Assembly: GCA_037783545.1 (NCBI GenBank) | Contig: JBBELK010001481.1 | Coordinates: 39,864 to 103,863, forward strand | DNA: 64,000 bases | Direction: 5' to 3' | From: Henricia sp. BOLD:AAB3569 | Lineage: Eukaryota > Echinodermata > Asteroidea > Spinulosida > Echinasteridae | Shown here: piece after piece, positions 48,924 through 62,322 of the stretch | Layout of the letters: each line of letters begins with the position of its first letter | How positions within the stretch are numbered: position 1 is the stretch's first letter | Translations under genes and position numbers: made by a program | Notes under the pieces: generated by a model | What the model saw: only the letters and a program-made list of their open reading frames with translations | Database searches by the model: none | What the model was told of the DNA's origin: nothing

Positions 48924-50292
48924 GTGTGTCCCAAATGCCGGCAAATTTGGAAATCAAGGAATTTTCCAACCAACTTCAAATTTTGCATGCTCCAAACTGT
49001 ATATATTCCGCACTTGTCATGCAAAATTGACAGATTTTCGCTGGGAAATGACGGAGAAATTTCAGAGTTTAGGGAAAACGGAGCTCGGCTGCGTGGTTAT
49101 TCCCCTAACCGTGGCTGTTGGGACACCCTGCGCATGTGCTGGTGTACATTTGTACGGCCGTTGACTCACCCCAGATTGTGACGGGAATTAGGTCAAAGTG
49201 TGTCCCAAATGCCGGCAAATTTGGAAATCAAGGAATTTTCCAACCAACTTCAAATTTTGCATGCTCCAAACTGTATATATTCCGCACTTGTCATGCAAAA
49301 TTGACAGATTTTCGCTGGGAAATGACGGAGAAATTTCAGAGTTTAGAGAAAACGGAGCTCGGCTGCGTGGTTATTCCCCTAACCGTGGCTGTTGGGACAC
49401 CCTGCGCATGCGCTGGTGTACATTTCTACGGCCGTTGACTCACCCCAGATTGTGACGGGAATTAGGTCAAAGTGTGTCCCAAATGCCGGCAAATTTGGAA
49501 ATCAAGGAATTTTCCAACCAACTTCAAATTTTTCATGCTCCAAACTGTATATATTCCGCACTTGTCATGCAAAATTGACAGATTTTCGCTGGGAAATGAC
49601 GGAGAAATGTCAGAGTTTAGGGAAAACGGAGCTCGGCTGCGTGGTTATTCCCCTAACCGTGGCTGTTGGGACACCCTGCGCATGCGCTGGTGTACATTTC
49701 TACGGCCGTTGACTCACCCCAGATTGTGACGGGAATTAGGTCAAAGTGTGTCCCAAATGCCGGCAAATTTGGAAATCAAGGAATTTTCCAACCAACTTCA
49801 AATTCTGCATGCTCCAAACTGTATATATTCCGCACTTGTCATGCAAAATTGACAGATTTTCGCTGGGAAATGACGGAGAAATTTCAGAGTTTAGGGAAAA
49901 CGGAGCTCGGCTGCGTGGTTATTCCCCTAACCGTGGCTGTTGGGACACCCTGCGCATGCGCTGGTGTACATTTCTACGGCCGTTGACTCACCCCAGATTG
50001 TGACGGGAATTAGGTCAAAGTGTGTCCCAAATGCCGGCAAATTTGGAAATCAAGGAATTTTCCAACCAACTTCAAATTTTGCATGCTCCAAACTGTATAT
50101 ATTCCGCACTTGTCATGCAAAATTGACAGATTTTCGCTGGGAAATGACGGAGAAATTTCAGAGTTTAGGGAAAACGGAGCTCGGCTGCGTGGTTATTCCC
50201 CTAACCGTGGCTGTTGGGACACCCTGCGCCGCGCTGGTGTACATTTGTACGGCCGTTGACTCACCCCAGATTGTGACGGGAATTAGGTCAAA
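48924..50292 (+). repeat. Domain IV pentamer, copy 1 (1,369 bp)
   Basis: The monomers are 48924 (GCGCATGTGCTGG), 49198 (TTTAGAG, 274 form, TTTCTACGG), 49472 (TTTTTCATGC, AAATGTCAG), 49746 (CAAATTCTGC) and 50020 (273 form). The same order follows directly in copy 2. Confidence 0.85.
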
Positions 50293-51659
50293 GTGTGTCC
50301 CAAATGCCGGCAAATTTGGAAATCAAGGAATTTTCCAACCAACTTCAAATTTTGCATGCTCCAAACTGTATATATTCCGCACTTGTCATGCAAAATTGAC
50401 AGATTTTCGCTGGGAAATGACGGAGAAATTTCAGAGTTTAGGGAAAACGGAGCTCGGCTGCGTGGTTATTCCCCTAACCGTGGCTGTTGGGACACCCTGC
50501 GCATGTGCTGGTGTACATTTGTACGGCCGTTGACTCACCCCAGATTGTGACGGGAATTAGGTCAAAGTGTGTCCCAAATGCCGGCAAATTTGGAAATCAA
50601 GGAATTTTCCAACCAACTTCAAATTTTGCATGCTCCAAACTGTATATATTCCGCACTTGTCATGCAAAATTGACAGATTTTCGCTGGAAATGACGGAGAA
50701 ATTTCAGAGTTTAGAGAAAACGGAGCTCGGCTGCGTGGTTATTCCCCTAACCGTGGCTGTTGGGACACCCTGCGCATGCGCTGGTGTACATTTCTACGGC
50801 CGTTGACTCACCCCAGATTGTGACGGGAATTAGGTCAAAGTGTGTCCCAAATGCCGGCAAATTTGGAAATCAAGGAATTTTCCAACCAACTTCAAATTTT
50901 CATGCTCCAAACTGTATATATTCCGCACTTGTCATGCAAAATTGACAGATTTTCGCTGGGAAATGACGGAGAAATTTCAGAGTTTAGGGAAAACGAAGCT
51001 CGGCTGCGTGGTTATTCCCCTAACCGTGGCTGTTGGGACACCCTGCGCATGCGCTGGTGTACATTTCTACGGCCGTTGACTCACCCCAGATTGTGACGGG
51101 AATTAGGTCAAAGTGTGTCCCAAATGCCGGCAAATTTGGAAATCAAGGAATTTTCCAACCAACTTCAAATTCTGCATGCTCCAAACTGTATATATTCCGC
51201 ACTTGTCATGCAAAATTGACAGATTTTCGCTGGGAAATGACGGAGAAATTTCAGAGTTTAGGGAAAACGGAGCTCGGCTGCGTGGTTATTCCCCTAACCG
51301 TGGCTGTTGGGACACCCTGCGCATGCGCTGGTGTACATTTCTACGGCCGTTGACTCACCCCAGATTGTGACGGGAATTAGGTCAAAGTGTGTCCCAAATG
51401 CCGGCAAATTTGGAAATCAAGGAATTTTCCAACCAACTTCAAATTTTGCATGCTCCAAACTGTATATATTCCGCACTTGTCATGCAAAATTGACAGATTT
51501 TCGCTGGGAAATGACGGAGAAATTTCAGAGTTTAGGGAAAACGGAGCTCGGCTGCGTGGTTATTCCCCTAACCGTGGCTGTTGGGACACCCTGCGCCGCG
51601 CTGGTGTACATTTGTACGGCCGTTGACTCACCCCAGATTGTGACGGGAATTAGGTCAAA
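50293..51659 (+). repeat. Domain IV pentamer, copy 2 (1,367 bp)
   Basis: The monomers are 50293 (GCGCATGTGCTGG), 50567 (TTTAGAG), 50840 (TTTTCATGC, AACGAAGCTC), 51113 (CAAATTCTGC) and 51387. The two-base length difference comes from one base lost in GCTGGAAATG near 50,686 and one in the T run near 50,900. Confidence 0.85.
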
Positions 51660-53845
51660 GTGTGTCCCAAATGCCGGCAAATTTGGAAATCAAGGAATTT
51701 TCCAACCAACTTCAAATTTTGCATGCTCCAAACTGTATATATTCCGCACTTGTCATGCAAAATTGACAGATTTTCGCTGGGAAATGACGGAGAAATTTCA
51801 GAGTTTAGGGAAAACGGAGCTCGGCTGCGTGGTTATTCCCCTAACCGTGGCTGTTGGGACACCCTGCGCCGCGCTGGTGTACATTTGTACGGCCGTTGAC
51901 TCACCCCAGATTGTGACGGGAATTAGGTCAAAGTGTGTCCCAAATGCCGGCAAATTTGGAAATCAAGGAATTTTCCAACCAACTTCAAATTTTGCATGCT
52001 CCAAACTGTATATATTCCGCACTTGTCATGCAAAATTGACAGATTTTCGCTGGGAAATGACGGAGAAATTTCAGAGTTTAGGAAAAAACGGAGCCCGGCT
52101 GCGTGGTTATTCCCCTAACCGTGGCTGTTGGGACACCCTGCGCATGCGCTGGTGTACATTTCTACGGCCGTTGACTCACCCCAGATTGTGACGGGAATTA
52201 GGTCAAAGTGTGTCCTAAATGCCGGCAAATTTGGAAATCAAGGAATTTTCCAACCAACTTCAAATTTTGCATGCTCCAAACTGTATATATTCCGCACTTG
52301 TCATGCAAAATTGACAGATTTTCGCTAGGAAATGACGGAGAAATTTTAGAGTTTAGGTAAAACGGAGCTCGGCTGCGTGGTTATTCCCCTAACCGTGGCT
52401 GTTGGGACACCCTGCGCCGCGCTGGTGTACATTTGTACGGCCGTTGACTCACCCCAGATTGTGACGGGAATTAGGTCAAAGTGTGTCCCAAATGCCGGCA
52501 AATTTGGGAATCAAGGAATTTTCCAACCAACTTCAAATTTTGCATGCTCCAAACTGTATATATTCCGCACTTGTCATGCAAAATTGACAGATTTTCGCTG
52601 GGAAATGACGGAGAAATTTCAGAGTTTAGGGAAAACGGAGCTCGGCTGCGTGGTTATTCCCCTAACCGTGGCTGTTGGGACACCCTGCGCCGCGCTGGTG
52701 TACATTTCTACGGCCGTTGACTCACCCCAGATTGTGACGGGAATTAGGTCAAAGTGTGTCCCAAATGCCGGCAAATTTGGAAATCAAGGAATTTTCCAAC
52801 CAACTTCAAATTTGCATGCTCCAAACTGTATATATTCCGCACTTGTCATGCAAAATTGACAGATTTTCGCTGGGAAATGACGGAGAAATTTCAGAGTTTA
52901 GGGAAAACGGAGCTCGGCTGCGTGGTTATTCCCCTAACCGTGGCTGTTGGGACACCCTGCGCCGCGCTGGTGTACATTTGTACGGCCGTTGACTCACCCC
53001 AGATTGTGACGGGAATTAGGTCAAAGTGTGTCCCAAATGCCGGCAAATTTGGAAATCAAGGAATTTTCCAACCAACTTCAATTTTTGCATGCTCCAAACT
53101 GTATATATTCCGCACTTGTCATGCAAAATTGACAGATTTTCGCTGGGAAATGACGCAGAAATTTCAGAGTTTAGGGAAAACGGAGCTCGGCTGCGTGGTT
53201 ATTCCCCTAACCGTGGCTGTTGGGACACCCTGCGCATGCGCTGGTGTACATTTCTACGGCCGTTGACTCACCCCAGATTGTGACGGGAATTAGGTCAAAG
53301 TGTGTCCCAAATGCCGGCAAATTTGAAAATCAAGGAATTTTCCAACCAACTTCAAATTTTGCATGCTCCAAACTGTATATATTCCGCACTTGTCATGCAA
53401 AATTGACAGATTTTCGCTGGGAAATGACGGAGAAATTTCAGAGTTTAGGGAAAACGGAGCTCGGCTGCGTGGTTATTCCCCTAACCGTGGCTGTTGGGAC
53501 ACCCTGCGCCGCGCTGGTGTACATTTCTACGGCCGTTGACTCACCCCAGATTGTGACGGGAATTAGGTCAAAGTGTGTCCCAAATGCCGGCAAATTTGGA
53601 AATCAAGGAATTTTCCAACCAACTTCAAATTTTGCATGCTCCAAACTGTATATATTCCGCACTTGTCATGCAAAATTGACAGATTTTCGCTGGGAAATGA
53701 CGGAGAAATTTCAGAGTTTAGGGAAAACGGAGCTCGGCTGCGTGGTTATTCCCCTAACCGTGGCTGTTGGGACACCCTGCGCCGCGCTGGTGTACATTTC
53801 TACGGCCGTTGACTCACCCCAGATTGTGACGGGAATTAGGTCAAA

Positions 53846-54391
53846 GTGTGTCCCAAATGCCGGCAAATTTGGAAATCAAGGAATTTTCCAACCAACTTCA
53901 AATTTGGCATGCTCCAAACTGTATATATTCCGCACTTGTCATGCAAAATTGACAGATTTTCGCTGGGAAATGACGGAGAAATTTCAGAGTTTAGGGAAAA
54001 CGGAGCACGGCTGCGTGGTTATTCCCCTAACCGTGGCTGTTGGGACACCCGGCGCCGCGCTGGTGTACATTTGTACGGCCGTTGGCTCACCCCAGATTGT
54101 GACGGGAATTAGGTCAAAGTGTGTCCCAAATGCCGGCGAATTTGGAAATCAAGGAATTTTCCAACCAACTTCAAATTTTGCATGCTCCAAACTGTATATA
54201 TTCCGCACTTGTCATGCAAAATTGACAGATTTTCGCTGGGAAATGACGGAGAAATTTCAGAGTTTAGGGAAAACGGAGCACGGCTGCGTGGTTATTCCCC
54301 TAACAGTGGCTGTTGGGACACCCGGCGCCGCGCTGGTGTACATTTGTACGGCCGTTGGCTCACCCCAGATTGTGACGGGAATTAGGTCAAA
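53846..54391 (+). repeat. Tandem monomer doublet with three private variants
   Basis: The monomers at 53846 and 54119 both have GGAGCACGG, CACCCGGCGCC and GTTGGCTCACC, found nowhere else together. The change GTTGACTC to GTTGGCTC also occurs alone at 54665. This is a single-monomer tandem duplication. Confidence 0.8.
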
Positions 54392-56306
54392 GTGTGTCCC
54401 AAATGCCGGCAAATTTGGAAATCAAGGAATTTTCCAACCAACTTCAAATTTTGCATGCTCCAAACTGTATATATTCCGCACTTGTCATGCAAAATTGACA
54501 GATTTTCGCTGGGAAATGACGGAGAAATTTCAGAGTTTAGGGAAAACGGAGCTCGGCTGCGTGGTTATTCCCCTAACCGTGGCTGTTGGGATACCCTGCG
54601 CCGCGCTGGTGTACATTTGTACGGCCGTTGACTCACCCCAGATTGTGACGGGAATTAGGTCAAAGTGTGTCCCAAATGCCGGCAAATTTGGAAATCAAGG
54701 AATTTTCCAACCAACTTCAAATTTTGCATGCTCCAAACTGTATATATTCCGCACTTGTCATGCAAAATTGACAGATTTTCGCTGGGAAATGACGGAGAAA
54801 TTTCAGAGTTTAGGGAAAACGGAGCTCGGCTGCTTGGTTATTCCCCTAACCGTGGCTGTTGGGACACCCTGCGCCGCGCTGGTGTACATTTGTACGGCCG
54901 TTGGCTCACCCCAGATTGTGACGGGAATTAGGTCAAAGTGTGTCCCAAATGCCGGCAAATTTGGAAATCAAGGAATTTTCCAACCAACTTCAAATTTTGC
55001 ATGCTCCAAACTGTATATATTCCGCACTTGTCATGCAAAATTGACAGATTTTCGCTGTGAAATGACGGAGAAATTTCAGAGTTTAGGAAAAAACGGAGCT
55101 CGGCTGCGTGGTTATTCCCCTAACCGTGGCTGTTGGGACACCCTGCGCATGCGCTGGTGTACATTTCTACGGCCGTTGACTCACCCCAGATTGTGACGGG
55201 AATTAGGTCAAAGTGTGTCCCAAATGCCGGCAAATTTGGAAATCAAGGAATTTTCCAACCAACTTCAAATTTTGCATGCTCCAAACTGTATATATTCCGC
55301 ACTTGTCATGCAAAATTGACAGATTTTCGCTGGGAAATGACCGAGAAATTTTAGAGTTTAGGGAAAACGGAGCTCGGCTGCGTGGTTATTCCCCTAACCG
55401 TGGCTGTTGGGACACCCTGCGCCGCGCTGGTGTACATTTCTACGGCCGTTGACTCACCCCAGATTGTGACGGGAATTAGGTCAAAGTGTGTCCCAAATGC
55501 CGGCAAATTTGGAAATCAAGGAATTTTCCAACCAACTTCAAATTTTGCATGCTCCAAACTGTATATATTCCGCACTTGTCATGCAAAATTGACAGATTTT
55601 CGCTGGGAAATGACGGAGAAATTTCAGAGTTTAGGGAAAACGGAGCTCGGCTGCGTGGTTATTCCCCTAACCGTGGCTGTTGGGACACCCTGCGCCGCGC
55701 TGGTGTACATTTGTACGGCCGTTGACTCACCCCAAATTGTAACGGGAATTAGGTCAAAGTGTGTCCCAAATGCCGGCAAATTTGGAAATCAAGGAATTGT
55801 CCAACCAACTTCAAATTTTGCATGCTCCAAACTGTATATATTCCGCACTTGTCATGCAAAATTGACAGATTTTCGTTGGGAAATGACGGAGAAATTTCAG
55901 AGTTTAGGGAAAACGGAGCTCGGCTGCGTGGTTATTCCCCTAACCGTGGCTGTTGGGACACCCTGCGCATGTGCTGGTGTACATTTCTACGGCCGTTGAC
56001 TCACCCCAGATTGTGACGGGAATTAGGTCAAAGTGTGTCCCAAATGCCGGCAAATTTGGAAATCAAGGAATTTTCCAACCAACTTCAAATTTTGCATGCT
56101 CCAAACTGTATATATTCCGCACTTGTCATGCAAAATTGACAGATTTTCGCTGGGAAATGACGGAGAAATTTCAGAGTTTAGAGAAAACGGAGCTCGGCTG
56201 CGTGGTTATTCCCCTAACCGTGGCTGTTGGGACACCCTGCGCATGCGCTGGTGTACATTTCTACGGCCGTTGACTCACCCCAGATTGTGACGGGAATTAG
56301 GTCAAA

Positions 56307-58770
56307 GTGTGTCCCAAATGCCGGCAAATTTGGAAATCAAGGAATTTTCCAACCAACTTCAAATTTTGCATGCTCCAAACTGTATATATTCCGCACTTGT
56401 CATGCAAAATTGACAGATTTTCGCTGGGAAATGACGGAGAAATTTCAGAGTATAGGGAAAACGGAGCTCGGCTGCGTGGTTATTCCCCTAACCGTGGCTG
56501 TTGGGACACCCTGCGCATGCGCTGGTGTACATTTCTACGGCCGTTGACTCACCCCAGATTGTGACGGGAATTAGGTCAAAGTGTGTCCCAAATGCCGGCA
56601 AATTTGGAAATCAAGGAATTTTCCAACCAACTTCAAATTTTGCATGCTCCAAACTGTATATATTCCGCACTTGTCATGCAAAATTGACAGATTTTCGCTG
56701 GGAAATGACGGAGAAATTTCAGAGTTTAGGGAAAACGGAGCTCGGCTGCGTGGTTATTCCCCTAACCGTGGCTGTTGGGACACCCTGCGCCGCGCTGGTG
56801 TACATTTGTACGGCCGTTGACTCACCCCAGATTGTGACGGGAATTAGGTCAAAGTGTGTCCCAAATGCCGGCAAATTTGGAAATCAAGGAATTTTCCAAC
56901 CAACTTCAAATTTTGCATGCTCCAAACTGTATATATTCCGCACTTGTCATGCAAAATTGACAGATTTTCGCTGGGAAATGACGGAGAAATTTCAGAGTTT
57001 AGGAAAAAACGGAGCTCGGCTGCGTGGTTATTCCCCTAACCGTGGCTGTTGGGACACCCTGCGCATGCGCTGGTGTACATTTCTACGGCCGTTGACTCAC
57101 CCCAGATTGTGACGGGAATTAGGTCAAAGTGTGTCCCAAATGCCGGCAAATTTGGAAATCAAGGAATTTTCCAACCAACTTCAAATTTTGCATGCTCCAA
57201 ACTGTATATATTCCGCACTTGTCATGCAAAATTGACAGATTTTCGCTAGGAAATGACGGAGAAATTTTAGAGTTTAGGTAAAACGGAGCTCGGCTGCGTG
57301 GTTATTCCCCTAACCGTGGCTGTTGGGACACCCTGCGCCGCGCTGGTGTACATTTGTACGGCCGTTGACTCACCCCAGATTGTGACGGGAATTAGGTCAA
57401 AGTGTGTCCCAAATGCCGGCAAATTTGGAAATCAAGGAATTTTCCAACCAACTTCAAATTTTGCATGCTCCAAACTGTATATATTCCGCACTTGTCATGC
57501 AAAATTGACAGATTTTCGCTGGGAAATGACGGAGAAATTTCAGAGTTTAGGAAAAAACGGAGCTCGGCTGCGTGGTTATTCCCCTAACCGTGGCTGTTGG
57601 GACACCCTGCGCATGCGCTGGTGTACATTTCTACGGCCGTTGACTCACCCCAGATTGTGACGGGAATTAGGTCAAAGTGTGTCCCAAATGCCGGCAAATT
57701 TGGAAATCAAGGAATTTTCCAACCAACTTCAAATTTTGCATGCTCCAAACTGTATATATTCCGCACTTGTCATGCAAAATTGACAGATTTTCGCTGGGAA
57801 ATGACGGAGAAATTTCAGAGTATAGGGAAAACGGAGCTCGGCTGCGTGGTTATTCCCCTAACCGTGGCTGTTGGGACACCCTGCGCATGCGCTGGTGTAC
57901 ATTTCTACGGCCGTTGACTCACCCCAGATTGTGACGGGAATTAGGTCAAAGTGTGTCCCAAATGCCGGCAAATTTGGAAATCAAGGAATTTTCCAACCAA
58001 CTTCAAATTTTGCATGCTCCAAACTGTATATATTCCGCACTTGTCATGCAAAATTGACAGATTTTCGCTGGGAAATGACGGAGAAATTTCAGAGTTTAGG
58101 GAAAACGGAGCTCGGCTGCGTGGTTATTCCCCTAACCGTGGCTGTTGGGACACCCTGCGCCGCGCTGGTGTACATTTGTACGGCCGTTGACTCACCCCAG
58201 ATTGTGACGGGAATTAGGTCAAAGTGTGTCCCAAATGCCGGCAAATTTGGAAATCAAGGAATTTTCCAACCAACTTCAAATTTTGCATGCTCCAAACTGT
58301 ATATATTCCGCACTTGTCATGCAAAATTGACAGATTTTCGCTGGGAAATGACGGAGAAATTTCAGAGTTTAGGGAAAACGGAGCTCGGCTGCGTGGTTAT
58401 TCCCCTAACCGTGGCTGTTGGGACACCCTGCGCCGCGCTGTTGTACATTTGTACGGCCGTTGACTCACCCCAGATTGTGACGGGAATTAGGTCAAAGTGT
58501 GTCCCAAATGCCGGCAAATTTGGAAATCAAGGAATTTTCCAACCAACTTCAAATTTTGCATGCTCCAAACTGTATATATTCCGCACTTGTCATGCAAAAT
58601 TGACAGATTTTCGCTGGAAATGACGGAGAAATTTCAGAGTTTAGGAAAAAACGGAGCTCGGCTGCGTGGTTATTCCCCTAACCGTGGCTGTTGGGACACC
58701 CTGCGCATGCGCTGGTGTACATTTCTACGGCCGTTGACTCACCCCAGATTGTGACGGGAATTAGGTCAAA
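56307..58770 (+). repeat. Domain IV pair of units opened by GAGTATAGGG
   Basis: GAGTATAGGG (T146A) occurs only at 56307 and 57677, 1,370 bases apart. The first is followed by a plain monomer, A (56854), B (57129) and A (57402). The second is followed by two plain monomers (57951, 58224), then A (58497) and B (58771). The units share origin but not exact monomer count. Confidence 0.7.
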
Positions 58771-59589
58771 GTGTGTCCCAAATGCCGGCAAATTTGGAAA
58801 TCAAGGAATTTTCCAACCAACTTCAAATTTTGCATGCTCCAAACTGTATATATTCCGCACTTGTCATGCAAAATTGACAGATTTTCGCTAGGAAATGACG
58901 GAGAAATTTTAGAGTTTAGGTAAAACGGAGCTCGGCTGCGTGGTTATTCCCCTAACCGTGGCTGTTGGGACACCCTGCGCCGCGCTGGTGTACATTTGTA
59001 CGGCCGTTGACTCACCCCAGATTGTGACGGGAATTAGGTCAAAGTGTGTCCCAAATGCCGGCAAATTTGGAAATCAAGGAATTTTCCAACCAACTTCAAA
59101 TTTTGCATGCTCCAAACTGTATATATTCCGCACTTGTCATGCAAAATTGACAGATTTTCGCTGGAAATGACGGAGAAATTTCAGAGTTTAGGAAAAAACG
59201 GAGCTCGGCTGCGTGGTTATTCCCCTAACCGTGGCTGTTGGGACACCCTGCGCATGCGCTGGTGTACATTTCTACGGCCGTTGACTCACCCCAGATTGTG
59301 ACGGGAATTAGGTCAAAGTGTGTCCCAAATGCCGGCAAATTTGGAAATCAAGGAATTTTCCAACCAACTTCAAATTTTGCATGCTCCAAACTGTATATAT
59401 TCCGCACTTGTCATGCAAAATTGACAGATTTTCGCTAGGAAATGACGGAGAAATTTTAGAGTTTAGGTAAAACGGAGCTCGGCTGCGTGGTTATTCCCTA
59501 ACCGTGGCTGTTGGGACACCCTGCGCCGCGCTGGTGTACATTTGTACGGCCGTTGACTCACCCCAGATTGTGACGGGAATTAGGTCAAA
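58497..59589 (+). repeat. A-B dimers, two tandem copies (547 and 546 bp)
   Basis: A (58497) and B (58771) are followed by A (59044) and B (59318). Both A copies have TTCGCTGGAAATG with one G missing, so that loss was inherited through the duplication. The second B also lacks one C in TTCCCTAACC near 59,490. Confidence 0.85.
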
Positions 59590-61230
59590 GTGTGTCCCAA
59601 ATGCCGGCAAATTTGGAAATCAAGGAATTTTCCAACCAACTTCAAATTTTGCATGCTCCAAACTGTATATATTCCGCACTTGTCATGCAAAATTGACAGA
59701 TTTTCGCTGGGAAATGACGGAGAAATTTCAGAGTTTAGGAAAAAACGGAGCTCGGCTGCGTGGTTATTCCCCTAACCGTGGCTGTTGGGACACCCTGCGC
59801 ATGCGCTGGTGTACATTTCTACGGCCGTTGACTCACCCCAGATTGTGACGGGAATTAGGTCAAAGTGTGTCCCAAATGCCGGCAAATTTGGAAATCAAGG
59901 AATTTTCCAACCAACTTCAAATTTTGCATGCTCCAAACTGTATATATTCCGCACTTGTCATGCAAAATTGACAGATTTTCGCTGGAAAATGACGGAGAAA
60001 TTTCAGAGTTTAGGGAAAACGGAGCTCGGCTGCGTGGTTATTCCCCTAACCGTGGCTGTTGGGACACCCTGCGCCGCGCTGGTGTACATTTGTACGGCCG
60101 TTGACTCACCCCAGATTGTGACGGGAATTAGGTCAAAGTGTGTCCCAAATGCCGGCAAATTTGGAAATCAAGGAATTTTCCAACCAACTTCAAATTTTGC
60201 ATGCTCCAAACTGTATATATTCCGCACTTGTCATGCAAAATTGACAGATTTTCGCTGGGAAATGACGGAGAAATTTCAGAGTTTAGGGAAAACGGAGCTC
60301 GGCTGCGTGGTTATTCCCCTAATCGTGGCTGTTGGGACACCCTGCGCCGCGCTGGTGTACATTTCTACGGCCGTTGACTCACCCCAGATTGTGACGGGAA
60401 TTAGGTCAAAGTGTGTCCCAAATGCCGGCAAATTTGGAAATCAAGGAATTTTCCAACCAACTTCAAATTTTGCATGCTCCAAACTGTATATATTCCGCAC
60501 TTGTCATGCAAAATTGACAGATTTTCGCTGGGAAATGACGGAGAAATTTCAGAGTTTAGGAAAAAACGGAGCTCAGATGCGTGGTTATTCCCCTAACCGT
60601 GGCTGTTGGGACACCCTGCGCATGCGCTGGTGTACATTTCTACGGCCGTTGACTCACCCCAGATTGTGACGGGAATTAGGTCAAAGTGTGTCCCAAATGC
60701 CGGCAAATTTGGAAATCAAGGAATTTTCCAACCAACTTCAAATTTTGCATGCTCCAAACTGTATATATTCCGCACTTGTCATGCAAAATTGACAGATTTT
60801 CGCTGGAAAATGACGGAGAAATTTCAGAGTTTAGGAAAACGGAGCTCGGCTGCGTGGTTATTCCCCTAACCGTGGCTGTTGGGACACCCTGCGCCGCGCT
60901 GGTGTACATTTGTACGGCCGTTGACTCACCCCAGATTGTGACGGGAATTAGGTCAAAGTGTGTCCCAAATGCCGGCAAATTTGGAAATCAAGGAATTTTC
61001 CAACCAACTTCAAATTTTGCATGCTCCAAACTGTATATATTCCGCACTTGTCATGCAAAATTGACAGATTTTCGCTGGGAAATGACGGAGAAATTTCAGA
61101 GTTTAGGGAAAACGGAGCTCGGCTGCGTGGTTATTCCCCTAACCGTGGCTGTTGGGACACCCTGCGCCGCGCTGGTGTACATTTCTACGGCCGTTGACTC
61201 ACCCCAGATTGTGACGGGAATTAGGTCAAA
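59590..61230 (+). repeat. Trimers, two tandem copies (821 and 820 bp)
   Basis: A-type (59590), GCTGGAAAATG (59865) and TTTCTACGG in the 273 form (60138) are followed by the same order at 60411, 60686 and 60958. AATCGTGGC near 60,323 marks the first copy and GCTCAGATGCG near 60,573 the second. Confidence 0.8.
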
Positions 61231-62322
61231 GTGTGTCCCAAATGCCGGCAAATTTGGAAATCAAGGAATTTTCCAACCAACTTCAAATTTTGCATGCTCC
61301 AAACTGTATATATTCCGCACTTGTCATGCAAAATTGACAGATTTTCGCTGGGAAATGACGGAGAAATTTCAGAGTTTAGGGAAAACGGAGCTCGGCTGCG
61401 TGGTTATTCCCCTAAGCGTGGCTGTTGGGACACCCTGCGCCGCGCTGGTGTACATTTGTACGGCCGTTGACTCACCCCAGATTGTGACGGGAATTAGGTC
61501 AAAGTGTGTCCCAAATGCCGGCAAATTTGGAAATCAAGGAATTTTCCAACCAACTTCAAATTTTGCATGCTCCAAACTGTATATATTCCGCACTTGTCAT
61601 GCAAAATTGACAGATTTTCGCTGGAAAATGACGGAGAAATTTCAGAGTTTAGGGAAAACGGAGCTCGGCTGCGTGGTTATTCCCCTAACCGTGGCTGTTG
61701 GGACACCCTGCGCCGCGCTGGTGTACATTTGTACGGCCGTTGACTCACCCCAGATTGTGACGGGAATTAGGTCAAAGTGTGTCCCAAATGCCGGCAAATT
61801 TGGAAATCAAGGAATTTTCCAACCAACTTCAAATTTTGCATGCTCCAAACTGTATATATTCCGCACTTGTCATGCAAAATTGACAGATTTTCGCTGGGAA
61901 ATGACGCAGAAATTTCAGAGTTTAGGGAAAACGGAGCTCGGCTGCGTGGTTATTCCCCTAACCGTGGCTGTTGGGACACCCTGCGCCGCGCTGGTGTACA
62001 TTTGTACGGCCGTTGACTCACCCCAGATTGTGACGGGAATTAGGTCAAAGTGTGTCCCAAATGCCGGCAAATTTGGAAATCAAGGAATTTTCCAACCAAC
62101 TTCAAATTTTGCATGCTCCAAACTGTATATATTCCGCACTTGTCATGCAAAATTGACAGATTTTCGCTGGGAAATGACGGAGAAATTTCAGAGTTTAGGG
62201 AAAACGGAGCTCGGCTGCGTGGTTATTCCCCTAACCGTGGCTGTTGGGACACCCTGCGCCGCGCTGGTGTACATTTGTACGGCCGTTGACTCACCCCAGA
62301 TTGTGACGGGAATTAGGTCAAA

